From a virus, in the IMG/VR virus record IMGVR_UViG_3300032296_001470, positions 1-33,598 of that record: a DNA stretch of 33,598 nt; one strand, 5' to 3'. The position numbers were made by a program, and so were the translations under genes. This document shows, one piece after another, positions 1 to 7,417 of the stretch. Every line of letters begins with the position of its first letter. The first letter of the stretch is position 1. Under the pieces are notes generated by a model that saw only the letters and a list, made by a program, of their open reading frames with translations, ran no database searches and had not been told where the DNA came from.

Positions 1-319
1 TCTTATAAACAGGCTCTTTTACCGTCTTAATTTGCGTTTGAATTACCGTCTTAATTGAATCGTTTGAAATGAGCGAATCAATCAAATAATAAAGATTTGA
101 AAACTCCCTTTCGTATTGTGCAATCAAATTAGAATCTACTGCAATAACCGTATCGGTTGAAAGTAGAACCGGGAACTTTTCATCACATATTTTCGCTAAT
201 GCCGTTGGGTTTTTAGCATAAAACTTTGCAGCCTTGCGCTCCGTCTGGCAACTGATTAGTGACAAAATTATAGCGAAATATGCCGCAATAAGCGAAATGC
301 GAAAAATAAGTTTATTCAT
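1..319 (-). CDS. Lipoprotein, spanin-like, cut by window edge
   Basis: The gene starts at ATG 319 and stays open to base 1, so only the first 106 residues are seen. The N-terminus is a lipoprotein signal: Lys and Arg near the start, a hydrophobic stretch (residues 8-22), then the lipobox LISC with Cys24. The mature part begins with charged residues and continues with DTV and IKTV motifs. The IKTV motif is repeated because 'ttaccgtcttaat' occurs twice in the DNA (positions 19-31 and 44-56). A small secreted lipoprotein beside holin-like membrane genes suits an outer-membrane spanin subunit, but this rests on context only. It starts 10 bp after the stop of the small membrane gene at 330-572 and is probably cotranscribed with it. 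The C-terminus and any endolysin lie beyond the window. Confidence 0.75.
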   Translation of the reverse strand, partial: MNKLIFRISLIAAYFAIILSLISCQTERKAAKFYAKNPTALAKICDEKFPVLLSTDTVIAVDSNLIAQYEREFSNLYYLIDSLISNDSIKTVIQTQIKTVKEPVYK

Positions 320-329
320 ATCTGTAAAT

Positions 330-572
330 TTAAACAAAACTTACCAAAAAACCAACAAGCCCACCTGCAAGGGTATGTATCCAATCTTTCCAATCCCATT
401 TCACCCCTTGCATTTCACGATACGAAGCCGCCGCCGCCGTTACTATAAACACCCATAAAGGAATCAAAGGGATATTCAAATAAACATCCACGATATTTAG
501 CAAAATTGCAGCCGCAAAGGATACCGCCACCCCCGCAAAAAAATGAAGTTCTTTATCCGTTACTTGTGCCAT
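330..572 (-). CDS. Small membrane protein of the lysis region
   Basis: An 80-residue protein with two or three membrane segments (about residues 10-28, 33-48 and 66-80). It opens with a polar DKELHFFAG stretch and has a WDWKDWIHTLAGG motif before the last segment. The DK..HF..G start and WKD..  ..AGG pattern recalls small YfiM/DUF2279-type inner-membrane proteins, which I know only by pattern. Its start overlaps the upstream 57-codon gene by 20 bp and it is followed closely by the lipoprotein gene. This suggests a translationally coupled lysis or envelope operon. A holin or inner-membrane spanin partner is possible; there is no catalytic motif. Confidence 0.7.
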   Translation of the reverse strand: MAQVTDKELHFFAGVAVSFAAAILLNIVDVYLNIPLIPLWVFIVTAAAASYREMQGVKWDWKDWIHTLAGGLVGFLVSFV

Positions 573-726
573 TGTTATTCTTTAATTGAATTAATTTATT
601 TTTAACCATCGTTTTTATTTCATCAACCCATTCAGAGCGTACCCGAAATGCAATAGTTTGGGTTTGGTAAGGGGCAGGTTTGCGGCCCGCCCCTTTTCTT
701 TTGCCGCCTTTAGTTTTGGCCAACAT
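553..726 (-). CDS. 57-residue basic protein
   Basis: A short gene of 57 codons plus stop. The protein begins MLAKTKGGKRKGAGRKPAP, a Lys/Arg/Gly-rich tail of the kind found on small phage DNA-binding proteins. A segment with alternating hydrophobic residues follows (TIAFRVRSEW), then a helix-like VDEIKTMVKNKLIQL. This strand-helix order would fit half of a ribbon-helix-helix fold; that is inference. Reality is supported by tight packing: it overlaps the upstream gene (710-895) by 17 bp and the downstream membrane gene by 20 bp. It may regulate the lysis operon or bind DNA otherwise. No specific function can be named. Confidence 0.65.
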   Translation of the reverse strand: MLAKTKGGKRKGAGRKPAPYQTQTIAFRVRSEWVDEIKTMVKNKLIQLKNNNGTSNG

Positions 727-895
727 ATCTTATTATTTGTATCTGGTTAAAATTTTTGTCAAATGATTTGTAAACATTTGCCACTGTTAAGCCGTCAATT
801 TTAGCAGTATAAAGTAAATTAACGCCATCACTTGACTTAAAAAATTGAACTGATTTACCAAGTTTCTTTTCGATTGTTGTTTGTAAATTTGTCAT
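710..895 (-). CDS. 61-residue hypothetical protein
   Basis: Encodes 61 residues with the outline of a small alpha/beta protein: a helix at 3-14, then beta-like stretches SVQFFKS, VNLLYTAKI and LTVANVYKSF, ending with IQIIRYVGQN. It has no signal peptide or membrane segment and no motif I recognise. It is the first gene behind the good promoter at 916-946 and overlaps the next gene by 17 bp, so it appears to lead the last operon at the left end. Function unknown. Confidence 0.65.
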   Translation of the reverse strand: MTNLQTTIEKKLGKSVQFFKSSDGVNLLYTAKIDGLTVANVYKSFDKNFNQIQIIRYVGQN

Positions 896-915
896 TGTTT
901 TTTTGTTTTGTTAAA

Positions 916-946
916 CAAATATACAACCTATTGTGAAACCTGCAAA
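916..946 (-). promoter_or_regulatory. Bacteroidota-type promoter, TTTG-N19-TATATTTG
   Basis: Read on the minus strand, TTTG (946-943) is followed by 19 bp and then TATATTTG (923-916). This is an exact fit to the -33 TTTG / -7 TAnnTTTG consensus of Bacteroidota housekeeping promoters. Transcription would start near 910, about 15 nt before the ATG at 895. It would give the lysis-side genes (61 aa, 57 aa, membrane protein, lipoprotein) their own start, separate from the long late transcript. Confidence 0.65.
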
Positions 947-963
947 CTTTTTTCAAGATATTT

Positions 964-1230
964 TTATTTAGGCTTTTTAGCATCAACAAATGAAAAGAAT
1001 ACAGAATTCCCGATGTAACCCAAAACCAATGCTCCAAACGGGGTTATAACGTATAAGTCCGAAATGTCGTCTTTCAGATACACTAAAACCATTGTCGTAA
1101 CCGTAGATAGTAACGCCATCGGTACGGCTTTCTGCCATCCGTATTTTACGCCCTTATCTGTGTGAATAACCCAGTCTTTAAGGTAGTGAATTGCAACCCC
1201 TGCAAGTCCTAAAAAATAAAGTTCGTTCAT
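964..1230 (-). CDS. Three-segment membrane protein, candidate holin
   Basis: An 88-residue hydrophobic protein with predicted membrane segments near residues 3-18, 35-50 and 60-80, separated by charged turns (KDWVIHTDKGVKYG and KDDISD) and ending in a charged DAKKPK tail. Size and layout suit a class I holin. The overlap with the upstream coiled-coil/membrane gene (stop and start share bases 1227-1230) points to coupled expression. Membrane proteins of this shape are common beside lysis genes in Bacteroidota phages, but no holin family has a diagnostic motif, so the role comes from size, topology and place. Confidence 0.65.
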   Translation of the reverse strand: MNELYFLGLAGVAIHYLKDWVIHTDKGVKYGWQKAVPMALLSTVTTMVLVYLKDDISDLYVITPFGALVLGYIGNSVFFSFVDAKKPK

Positions 1231-1505
1231 ATTTTGAAAATTGTTTTGATTAAAATAGTAATGATTGACCCGGCAATAGACCCCACGAAAAGACTTCCTG
1301 CAACGTATCCTTTCGTTTTAATTATCAACTTATCCATTTCTTCCAATTTATTTTCAACTTGCTCTAATCTGGTTAAAATGCCCTCTTGCTGTAATTCCTT
1401 ATCGCCTACAATTACACTATAAAGTTTATCAACCTTAATAGAGGCTTTCTCCATTTTGTCGGCAACCGCCCAAATGCTTTGTATTTGCTCTGTCGTAAGT
1501 TCCAT
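1227..1505 (-). CDS. Coiled coil plus C-terminal membrane anchor (XhlA-like)
   Basis: A 92-residue protein starting MELTTEQ. A long helix rich in Glu, Lys and Leu (about residues 5-62, with a heptad-like ILTRLEQVENKLEEMDKL) leads to a single membrane helix (about 68-88) and a short basic end. This is the architecture of haemolysin XhlA-type phage proteins, which sit in the membrane and assist holins. I chose the ATG at 1505, which begins one base after the stop of the upstream gene. A longer in-frame start at 1514 would be a GTG inside that gene. The 4-bp overlap with the holin candidate at 1230 supports a joint role. Confidence 0.65.
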   Translation of the reverse strand: MELTTEQIQSIWAVADKMEKASIKVDKLYSVIVGDKELQQEGILTRLEQVENKLEEMDKLIIKTKGYVAGSLFVGSIAGSIITILIKTIFKI

Positions 1506-1506
1506 T

Positions 1507-1848
1507 TTATTCACCCGATTTTACTGCGTTTAAAGTATGTTCTTTGTCTATTAAATCCAATAACCAATCCAATGCTTTGCCTGTATCCGTTAGCGTGTTC
1601 ATCAACTTATTACGCCCTAATGCGTAACTGATTGTACGGTCAACCTCTCCAAAACTATACCCGTTGGGCTTCCGTAACGTAAGGTCAAATAACTTACCAC
1701 AAATTACGTTTCCCGTTTGGTCGATCGACAATGCAACCCTCCAAAAATAATCTTTTCTACCTTTAAAAAACAACGCTACAAACCAACCGATCGGAGCGAA
1801 GATGATGAATAACACACAAGCCAAAACAACAAGTAAATAAAATTTCAT
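1507..1848 (-). CDS. Conserved-looking phage protein with N-terminal membrane helix
   Basis: A 113-residue protein. Residues 3-30 form one strong membrane helix, and the remainder is soluble with motifs WRVALSIDQTGNVICGKLF and NGYSFGEVDRTISYALG, ending in a helix containing KALDWLLDLI. I recall proteins with this SIDQ.GN..CG.LF pattern in phages and prophages of Bacteroidota, always without a known function. A one-base stop/start overlap (TAATG) links it to the upstream 131-residue gene, and the coiled-coil gene follows at once. It lies between tail-fibre and lysis genes. A role at the membrane during lysis is a guess from position. Confidence 0.65.
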   Translation of the reverse strand: MKFYLLVVLACVLFIIFAPIGWFVALFFKGRKDYFWRVALSIDQTGNVICGKLFDLTLRKPNGYSFGEVDRTISYALGRNKLMNTLTDTGKALDWLLDLIDKEHTLNAVKSGE

Positions 1849-2243
1849 TAAGCATCGATTTGATCCGCTTGAATAAATATTTGGTCAAGTTGTTCATCTG
1901 TTAATTGCAGAATTGCCTTTAACCCTTCAACCGTTGGCGAAAACCTCCTGATATTATTCGCATACTCCCAAGCTTTCCACGCCGCTTTTTTTTCGGGACC
2001 GTCAGGCATACCTTGTATAACCGCCGTTACGGTTGATTCCAAACCCATAACATCTAAGACGGTTCTAATTTGCCATAACGTTACTTGTTCGGGGACAACG
2101 GGCGCAACGGGTTCGGGTTCTTCCGTATATACAACCGCTTCAATATTTGCCCAATCGGGATTGGCTGATTTGAATTGCGCCACCGCTTCCATTGAAGGGA
2201 AGTCGATTGAAGTTTGCCCGTTTGTTAATTTATATTTTGTCAT
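1848..2243 (-). CDS. Tail-fibre-associated small protein
   Basis: 131 residues in two parts joined by a Pro/Glu/Val linker (EPEPVAPVVPEQ, about residues 42-53). The C-terminal part, QVTLWQIRTVLDVMGL to LDQIFIQADQID, is helical with a central WKAWEYANNIRRFSP motif. A very similar layout (Q-V-T-L-W-Q, then W-E-Y-A and R.SP, then LT..QLD..F.QA) recurs in small proteins encoded just after tail fibres in many phages. They are thought to help fibre assembly or attach to it. The 4-bp overlap with the fibre gene (ATGA at 2243-2240) fits that. The chaperone role is inferred from family pattern and place. Confidence 0.6.
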   Translation of the reverse strand: MTKYKLTNGQTSIDFPSMEAVAQFKSANPDWANIEAVVYTEEPEPVAPVVPEQVTLWQIRTVLDVMGLESTVTAVIQGMPDGPEKKAAWKAWEYANNIRRFSPTVEGLKAILQLTDEQLDQIFIQADQIDA

Positions 2244-4207
2244 CGTGGAGTGGAATATTTAATGTCGGTAGTTATGTAATCAACCTCGAAAGTCCGTGCC
2301 GTAGAACCTGCCGTTTTCCTGAGATCGAAATAAGGTAATAAAAAACCTGAAGTCGGTAAATTTGTTGTATGAGTTGCAACTAAACTTCCGTTAACCAAAA
2401 AAAACACATTTGAACTCGATGCAATTATTTGTAAAGTAGTCCATGTGTTTGCAGATACAGATACGCCTGTATAATTTTGGTTGTATGTTCTATTATTTGC
2501 CGATGCCGTTAATGTCTGCCAATTAGCAGATGCACTCGACCCTGTTTGCGTTCCCGCCAAATCGTAAGTGAAAACGCACCCCCCTGTTAACGGTGAGGCT
2601 GTTGTAACTACGAATCCAATACGCAAATGATAAGTATTTGTACCATCAGATAAGTCGGGAACTCTTACACGAGCCGTAAGTATTAAATAATCCGAAGATA
2701 ACTGTGCAAAATTAGCAACAAATGAACTATGCCCATAAAAAACTAAAGGCGTTGCCGTTGTACTTGTCAATGTACCTAATCTTATCCCGTTCACCCCGTT
2801 ATCCCAAAATCCAATGTAATTTCCGCTATTTGCATTAAATGAATACTTTGTGCCAAACATAGGGATAGCGCTTGATGTTTGGCTTGTCGTATAAACTGTA
2901 TTGAAATTTTCTAATTCATGATTGCCAGTACTCGATTGCAAGTAAGCAAATGAACTATCAACTCCCTGCCATTGAACGCCCTTTTGCATTGCATCAATTC
3001 GATTGCTTAACGATAACGTGTCTACTTTGCGCAAGTAAGGGCTAAGCATTGCCGTTGTATCCGTAACATTCAAAGGGGTGTAACCTAATGTAGTCACAAT
3101 GCTTTTATTTTCCCAATATCCTAATGCTGAATTGTATCGTATAATTTCGTTATTCGCTAAACTTGTGATTCTTACGTCATGCAGTTCGTCTAATTCCACT
3201 CCGTTTTGTGGCTTTACGTAAATCAATCCGTTACCTACGTTTGCCCTTTCCACAACGCCCAAAAATACTGCATGGTACGGGGCTTGTGGCTTTGTAGTTG
3301 TAAACCCGCCCGGAATACTATCAAGCCATAAAATATCACCGGGAGTATATGCACCTAAGTTTATTCCGCTAACCTGCCCTTGCGTGGTTATCCATCCCGC
3401 TTGACCTGCTGCGATATCTTCACGTACAATTCCCAATGTCTTTGAACTGAAAGTATCAGATGTGTTCTTTGCTAATTTTACACTTGCTCTATCCCCACTT
3501 GCGCCGAAAATATAAACAACCTGCCCTTTTGTAATGGTAACCGATTCAGCATTTGTTACATACGCTTTTACAACGGTTGCAGTATCTGAATTAATCGTTC
3601 CTAAATCAACCGTTCCATTACTTGCGGGTGCATAAGTAGTATTGTTTAACTTAACCCGCAAAGGTAAAGTTCCTGAACTGTCGGGATATAAAATATTATT
3701 ATTCTGAGAAGGTGCATTTGTACTAATGCCCGTTGTAAAATTTGAACCCGTTATATTCCAATATAAGTGCCTGTTGTTAATCTTTATTGAATCCCCGTTA
3801 TAAGTCGATTTTACAACGATATTTCCAATTGAATTACCCGGTCCTGCCGCTGACTTAAACAATGAAATACCCGTTAAAAATATGTCGTTGGTTGTTGTGT
3901 TTCCTTGCGTTGTTACTTGTTGCAAAGTAGGTGTTGAACCGCCGCTTCCATCTATTTTCCTCCATTGCGTCCCCGTGTAAACATACAAAGAACTGTCTGA
4001 TCCGTTGTAACGCAAAGCCCCACCACGAAGCCCCGCCGTTCCCGTTAGGTTAGGAAGCAGCAAAACAGAATCAAAAGCACCACCGCGCCACTTGTAATAG
4101 TTGTTAAATTGTGTGTATAAACGCCCGTTAATCGTTTGAGAGTTGCCCGATAAAACAACAAACAAAAGTAAAACACTACAAATATATTTGAACATTTTCC
4201 CCTTCAT
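2240..4207 (-). CDS. Tail fibre / receptor-binding protein with a Sec-type signal
   Basis: The largest protein of the left end, 655 residues. The start looks like a secretion signal: Lys-rich MKGKMFK, a hydrophobic run at about 8-20, then a GNSQT cleavage-like site. The body is Gly/Thr/Ser/Asn-rich and beta-structured, with fibre-like pieces such as LQQVTTQGNTTTNDIFLTG (about 95-113). A coherent block at about 220-340 contains VTKGQVVYIFGASGD-type and GDILWLD motifs. The last ~200 residues (from about 460) read like a jelly-roll, lectin-type domain: TYHLRIGFV, then WTTLQIIASSSNVFFLVNG. It overlaps the preceding gene by 32 bp; an internal ATG at 4195 would shorten the start by four residues and keep most of the signal. 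Host recognition is the likely job; the signal peptide is unusual for a virion protein. Confidence 0.75.
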   Translation of the reverse strand: MKGKMFKYICSVLLLFVVLSGNSQTINGRLYTQFNNYYKWRGGAFDSVLLLPNLTGTAGLRGGALRYNGSDSSLYVYTGTQWRKIDGSGGSTPTLQQVTTQGNTTTNDIFLTGISLFKSAAGPGNSIGNIVVKSTYNGDSIKINNRHLYWNITGSNFTTGISTNAPSQNNNILYPDSSGTLPLRVKLNNTTYAPASNGTVDLGTINSDTATVVKAYVTNAESVTITKGQVVYIFGASGDRASVKLAKNTSDTFSSKTLGIVREDIAAGQAGWITTQGQVSGINLGAYTPGDILWLDSIPGGFTTTKPQAPYHAVFLGVVERANVGNGLIYVKPQNGVELDELHDVRITSLANNEIIRYNSALGYWENKSIVTTLGYTPLNVTDTTAMLSPYLRKVDTLSLSNRIDAMQKGVQWQGVDSSFAYLQSSTGNHELENFNTVYTTSQTSSAIPMFGTKYSFNANSGNYIGFWDNGVNGIRLGTLTSTTATPLVFYGHSSFVANFAQLSSDYLILTARVRVPDLSDGTNTYHLRIGFVVTTASPLTGGCVFTYDLAGTQTGSSASANWQTLTASANNRTYNQNYTGVSVSANTWTTLQIIASSSNVFFLVNGSLVATHTTNLPTSGFLLPYFDLRKTAGSTARTFEVDYITTDIKYSTPR

Positions 4208-4877
4208 TTACGCCTCCGTTAATTGTGATTGTTTTCGTTGTTGCATTGTGTGAAATATAACGCCTATCTGAACGTACTTGGTACGTTAATATCAAACCGT
4301 CAATAAATACCAACGGCGGCACAACTAAGCCGTTATTTTGATATTCGGTTTCTCCATTCTCCATTGCAGCACCCGTGCCGACAATGAAGTCAATTATTTT
4401 GCTCATTCTGTTAGTGTTTACATAAATTCCGTTGTTATCTGGTAACTCATAATTTGAAGGCAAGTCACAAGCATCATACACAAAAGGCACTTCCAGATCA
4501 ATAGTAAAAGTAACCCCTGCAATTATGTCCTCAAACTTATCTTCAAAAAATTCAAAAGTCGTATTCCGTGTGAATCTCCACGGTTGCTTTTCCCATCCAA
4601 TTTGCCCTAACAAATCGTTACCTATTTGCTCCATGTCTGATTGAACCTCTAATTCAGTAGTGTGCAAAACAATATCTCCAATCGTTACGAGTACCGAATG
4701 TGTTTTGATTTTACCAGCCGTTTGACTGCTTCCCATCGTAAACCAAACCGCAGGGTACTGAACATCTTTCAATTCATTATGAAGGAAATAATCAGCGTTT
4801 ACCACCCTTGATGTCCTTACCTGCCTGTGGTTTTGGGCTATTGTTTTTAGGCTTTTCGCTATTTGATTTCGGGTCAT
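4176..4877 (-). CDS. Neck/tail-terminator-like protein with C-terminal beta add-on
   Basis: 233 residues from ATG 4877; a longer in-frame start at 4886 would be a TTG. The first ~145 residues alternate helices and strands, with YPAVWFTM, VLVTIGDIVLHTT, EVQSDMEQIGNDLLGQI and an IAGVTFTIDLEVPF strand ending in DACDLP. That outline (short alpha/beta protein with an E..SD..QI..DLL helix) fits a tail terminator or head-tail completion protein. After residue ~160 there is a separate beta-rich tail, ending YISHNATTKTITINGG and GENVQIYL, like a fibre-type adhesion module. It lies between the connector-like gene and the tail fibre. The terminator assignment is inference. Confidence 0.55.
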   Translation of the reverse strand: MTRNQIAKSLKTIAQNHRQVRTSRVVNADYFLHNELKDVQYPAVWFTMGSSQTAGKIKTHSVLVTIGDIVLHTTELEVQSDMEQIGNDLLGQIGWEKQPWRFTRNTTFEFFEDKFEDIIAGVTFTIDLEVPFVYDACDLPSNYELPDNNGIYVNTNRMSKIIDFIVGTGAAMENGETEYQNNGLVVPPLVFIDGLILTYQVRSDRRYISHNATTKTITINGGVNEGENVQIYL

Positions 4878-4918
4878 GCTTTGCAAAGTACTTTTTTAAT
4901 TTTTTCTGAATTTCGTGA

Positions 4919-5491
4919 CTATACATTATTTGGAGGTTTTGGACAATCTTCACAGTTTTTAAAGTCATCATACGGCATACCTAAATAGATGCCGGTATTG
5001 TATGCATTTCTTTTTGGAACTATTGTATCTGCTCTGTTTCCCGGATTGATATAAAGCGGAAACTTAGCGTTATTACTTTCCTCAACTAAATACTTAACAA
5101 GTCTTTGCCCGTAATATTCAGCACGGTTTTTATACTTGTTTTTCAAGTCAATCAGTTCGCTCATTGAAGGGGTTTCGCTTCCTTCGTTGGTTTTCTTTAA
5201 TACGCCTTTGTTCCAATATTGATGCGTTAAAGTATCGGTCAATTCACTTACCACATAATATACTAAACAATCACGAACATAAGACTTCAAAAGTGTTTCT
5301 TCATCTGCCGTCAAATTATTATCTTCAATTCCCGTTTGTAACCTCTCATAAAGCGCACTTCCCAACAATGGCAAAATGTACATATCCTGACACACTTTAA
5401 TTTCAGGAACGATCATTTTTGAATCAATGTTCGAATGAATCTGAGTACGATCGTAGATATTATTCGGACTTATAAATAAAGTATCTTTCAT
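4919..5491 (-). CDS. Head-tail connector-like protein (DUF6712-type)
   Basis: 190 residues, mostly helical, directly after the portal gene (3 bp gap). It shows the pattern of Bacteroidota connector-like proteins: N-terminal DTLFISPNNIYDRTQIHSN, then DMYILPLLGSALYERL, a DNNLTADEETLLKSYVRDCL helix pair, and a hydrophobic YYVVSELTDTL. The I..I...GS.LY..L arrangement recalls the gp6-like connector fold, where helices form a ring under the portal. I associate this layout with the family named DUF6712, from memory. The end NCEDCPKPPNNV is Cys/Pro-rich. Connector function comes from fold pattern and position next to the portal. Confidence 0.6.
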   Translation of the reverse strand: MKDTLFISPNNIYDRTQIHSNIDSKMIVPEIKVCQDMYILPLLGSALYERLQTGIEDNNLTADEETLLKSYVRDCLVYYVVSELTDTLTHQYWNKGVLKKTNEGSETPSMSELIDLKNKYKNRAEYYGQRLVKYLVEESNNAKFPLYINPGNRADTIVPKRNAYNTGIYLGMPYDDFKNCEDCPKPPNNV

Positions 5492-5494
5492 GTT

Positions 5495-7417
5495 TTACTT
5501 TTTGCGAATTACGAAATTTTGAACCCATTTGTGACGGCATGAAGGGGAGTGTGTTCCGTTTGGCTTAGTCCACCAACCGCCCCGCCTATCCCATACTGAA
5601 TAACCTAATCTACGGCTCATAGTTTCAATATCTGCACGTGAAAAGAATTTATTCAAATCCAATAACTGACGGCAAAAATCCCTATTCTTTGAATCCTTCG
5701 GGCCTTCGTAAGAATACATAATTTTGTATTCCAATGTACGGGGTTTCTGTTCTGTAATTTCACTTAAAGGCTTTGCAAGTGTTCGTTCAGTTACAATATC
5801 GTTACCGTGTTTGATCTGTTTAGCTTCGATTAAGCCGTTATCCGTAAGCCGTTGAATGATTGTACTTGCTTCCTCGATTTTGATCTTTAAAGCCTTCGCA
5901 ATGACTTCAGGAGTGATCCTCTTATCTTTCTTCACTAAGTCCAAAACATTCGTTTCCATTTGCGTTGGTTCTTCAGCAAAGTTGAAATACTCTTTTACCT
6001 TAATTACGTGATAATCGTCTTTGGGTTCGCCGTGTTTAGAAAACTCAAAAATCAAAAGTTGATCTTGTTCCTGACTTGAAAACTCTTGCGAATTATCAAT
6101 CGAAAGCATGATGTTTATTTCTTCATCTGTAAGCCCTAATGAAGATTTGAGTAGTAACTTAGCTTGTTCCTGACTTATTTTTCCGTTCTCGAAATTTCTG
6201 ATAATTCGATTAACGCCCTGCCATTGTCTGCCCGTCAAGTTCTTCAAATTCTCATTAACTTGTACAGAATTTTGTACACCATTCTGTACAGGTGCTTCGC
6301 CGTACTTTAAAGGATCGATGCCTAACTTCTCCAAAATCCATTCTTTCGGTGCAACATCTTTGATTGTGGCTTCCGAAAACTCAAACCCAATAGGCTCAAC
6401 AGGCACGATCTTCATTTCGTAATTCAATCCAAACAACCCCGCTAATTCAGTAAACAACTGCTCAAGCGCACGTTGCTTATCATTTATGTAAGTATTTTTA
6501 AAGATTTCATAAGCGTCACGCATTTCACTACGGCCGCCCAACTGACCTTCAACCCTGTTACCGAATAGCATAGGCGAAGTGACTTGATGCCCTGTGAAAA
6601 TCTCTTGCTGAATTGTTTTGCTTAATAAATCAAAATGTTTGTCTAAATCGGTATTAGACAAATCCAAAACAGTCGGAGCCTTCGCAGGATCGTCATTGAA
6701 AGTAATAACTATACCCCCCGCATTTTCAGAACCCGTAAATTTCTTTTTGAATTTCGTTTCAACTACTTGTTGCTCTTCGGGAGTCGGTACGCCTTGATTG
6801 AAATTGATTAACTTCGAACTGAACATACCGTTCTTAACCGTACTCAAATGATATTTAGAAACTTCGATATCCGTTTCGATCCAATTCAAAGCACCTATGT
6901 AACCCGGATAAGTGTAAACCTCTAAACCCGGTCTGTATTCTTTGTAGTAAATAATCTGCTTCCCGTCTTTTACATTAGGGTTGTATGCTGAAATGATCTC
7001 AGGCTGACTCCGTGAACTTGTTGTCCAATCTTTTACAAAGTATTGAGTGTTGTCTTTTGAACTCCTTACCTTTTGATAAGGTACGTGATACGCCGCCCCT
7101 ACTTCACCTAATTTGTTATACTGAATCTCGATGTAACAACCTCCAAATACTTCAATATCGATCGAACACTTTTTAAGCAAGTCATTTAAACTTTCTTTTT
7201 TATTCGGCTCAAATGTTTGCTCAAATCCGTTGCCTGTGATGTAGTTTACTTTGCCTAATACAATAGCATTGTGCTTTGAACTCTTGTTAAACTTTTGCAG
7301 CAACTGATTAGGGTACAAATTATCTTCGCCAAAAAGTACGTACCCTTTATTCGGTACTTCGACTAATTCGGGAAGTTTAACATCTGCAAATTTTATGAAA
7401 CTAATATTAGGATGCAT
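5495..7417 (-). CDS. Portal protein with winged-helix and CRHxW C-terminal domains
   Basis: A 640-residue portal. Residues ~1-400 follow the PBSX/HK97 portal plan: GEDNLYPNQLLQKF and HNAIVLGKVNYITGNG early on, a GGCYIEI strand, the long-stem helix region near TKFKKKFTGSENAG, and the QEIFTGHQVTSPMLFG signature. About 400-455 is a helical segment with RQWQGVNRIIRNFENGKI. Two further parts follow. Residues ~490-558 look like a winged helix (ITPEVIAKALKIKIEEAST, then RLTDNGLIEA). Residues ~559-640 hold RDFCRQLLDL, a YSVWDRRGGWWTKP turn and SCRHKWV, a Cys/His pattern I know from minor head (head-morphogenesis) proteins. It forms the DNA-packaging ring at one capsid vertex. The start overlaps the preceding gene by 11 bp. 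Portal call firm; the added domains are read by pattern. Confidence 0.85.
   Translation of the reverse strand: MHPNISFIKFADVKLPELVEVPNKGYVLFGEDNLYPNQLLQKFNKSSKHNAIVLGKVNYITGNGFEQTFEPNKKESLNDLLKKCSIDIEVFGGCYIEIQYNKLGEVGAAYHVPYQKVRSSKDNTQYFVKDWTTSSRSQPEIISAYNPNVKDGKQIIYYKEYRPGLEVYTYPGYIGALNWIETDIEVSKYHLSTVKNGMFSSKLINFNQGVPTPEEQQVVETKFKKKFTGSENAGGIVITFNDDPAKAPTVLDLSNTDLDKHFDLLSKTIQQEIFTGHQVTSPMLFGNRVEGQLGGRSEMRDAYEIFKNTYINDKQRALEQLFTELAGLFGLNYEMKIVPVEPIGFEFSEATIKDVAPKEWILEKLGIDPLKYGEAPVQNGVQNSVQVNENLKNLTGRQWQGVNRIIRNFENGKISQEQAKLLLKSSLGLTDEEINIMLSIDNSQEFSSQEQDQLLIFEFSKHGEPKDDYHVIKVKEYFNFAEEPTQMETNVLDLVKKDKRITPEVIAKALKIKIEEASTIIQRLTDNGLIEAKQIKHGNDIVTERTLAKPLSEITEQKPRTLEYKIMYSYEGPKDSKNRDFCRQLLDLNKFFSRADIETMSRRLGYSVWDRRGGWWTKPNGTHSPSCRHKWVQNFVIRKK

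Noticed and set aside
855-1037. 60-codon minus-strand frame
   Set aside because: It is out of frame within the membrane gene at 964-1230, covers the promoter at 916-946 and has no protein-like pattern.
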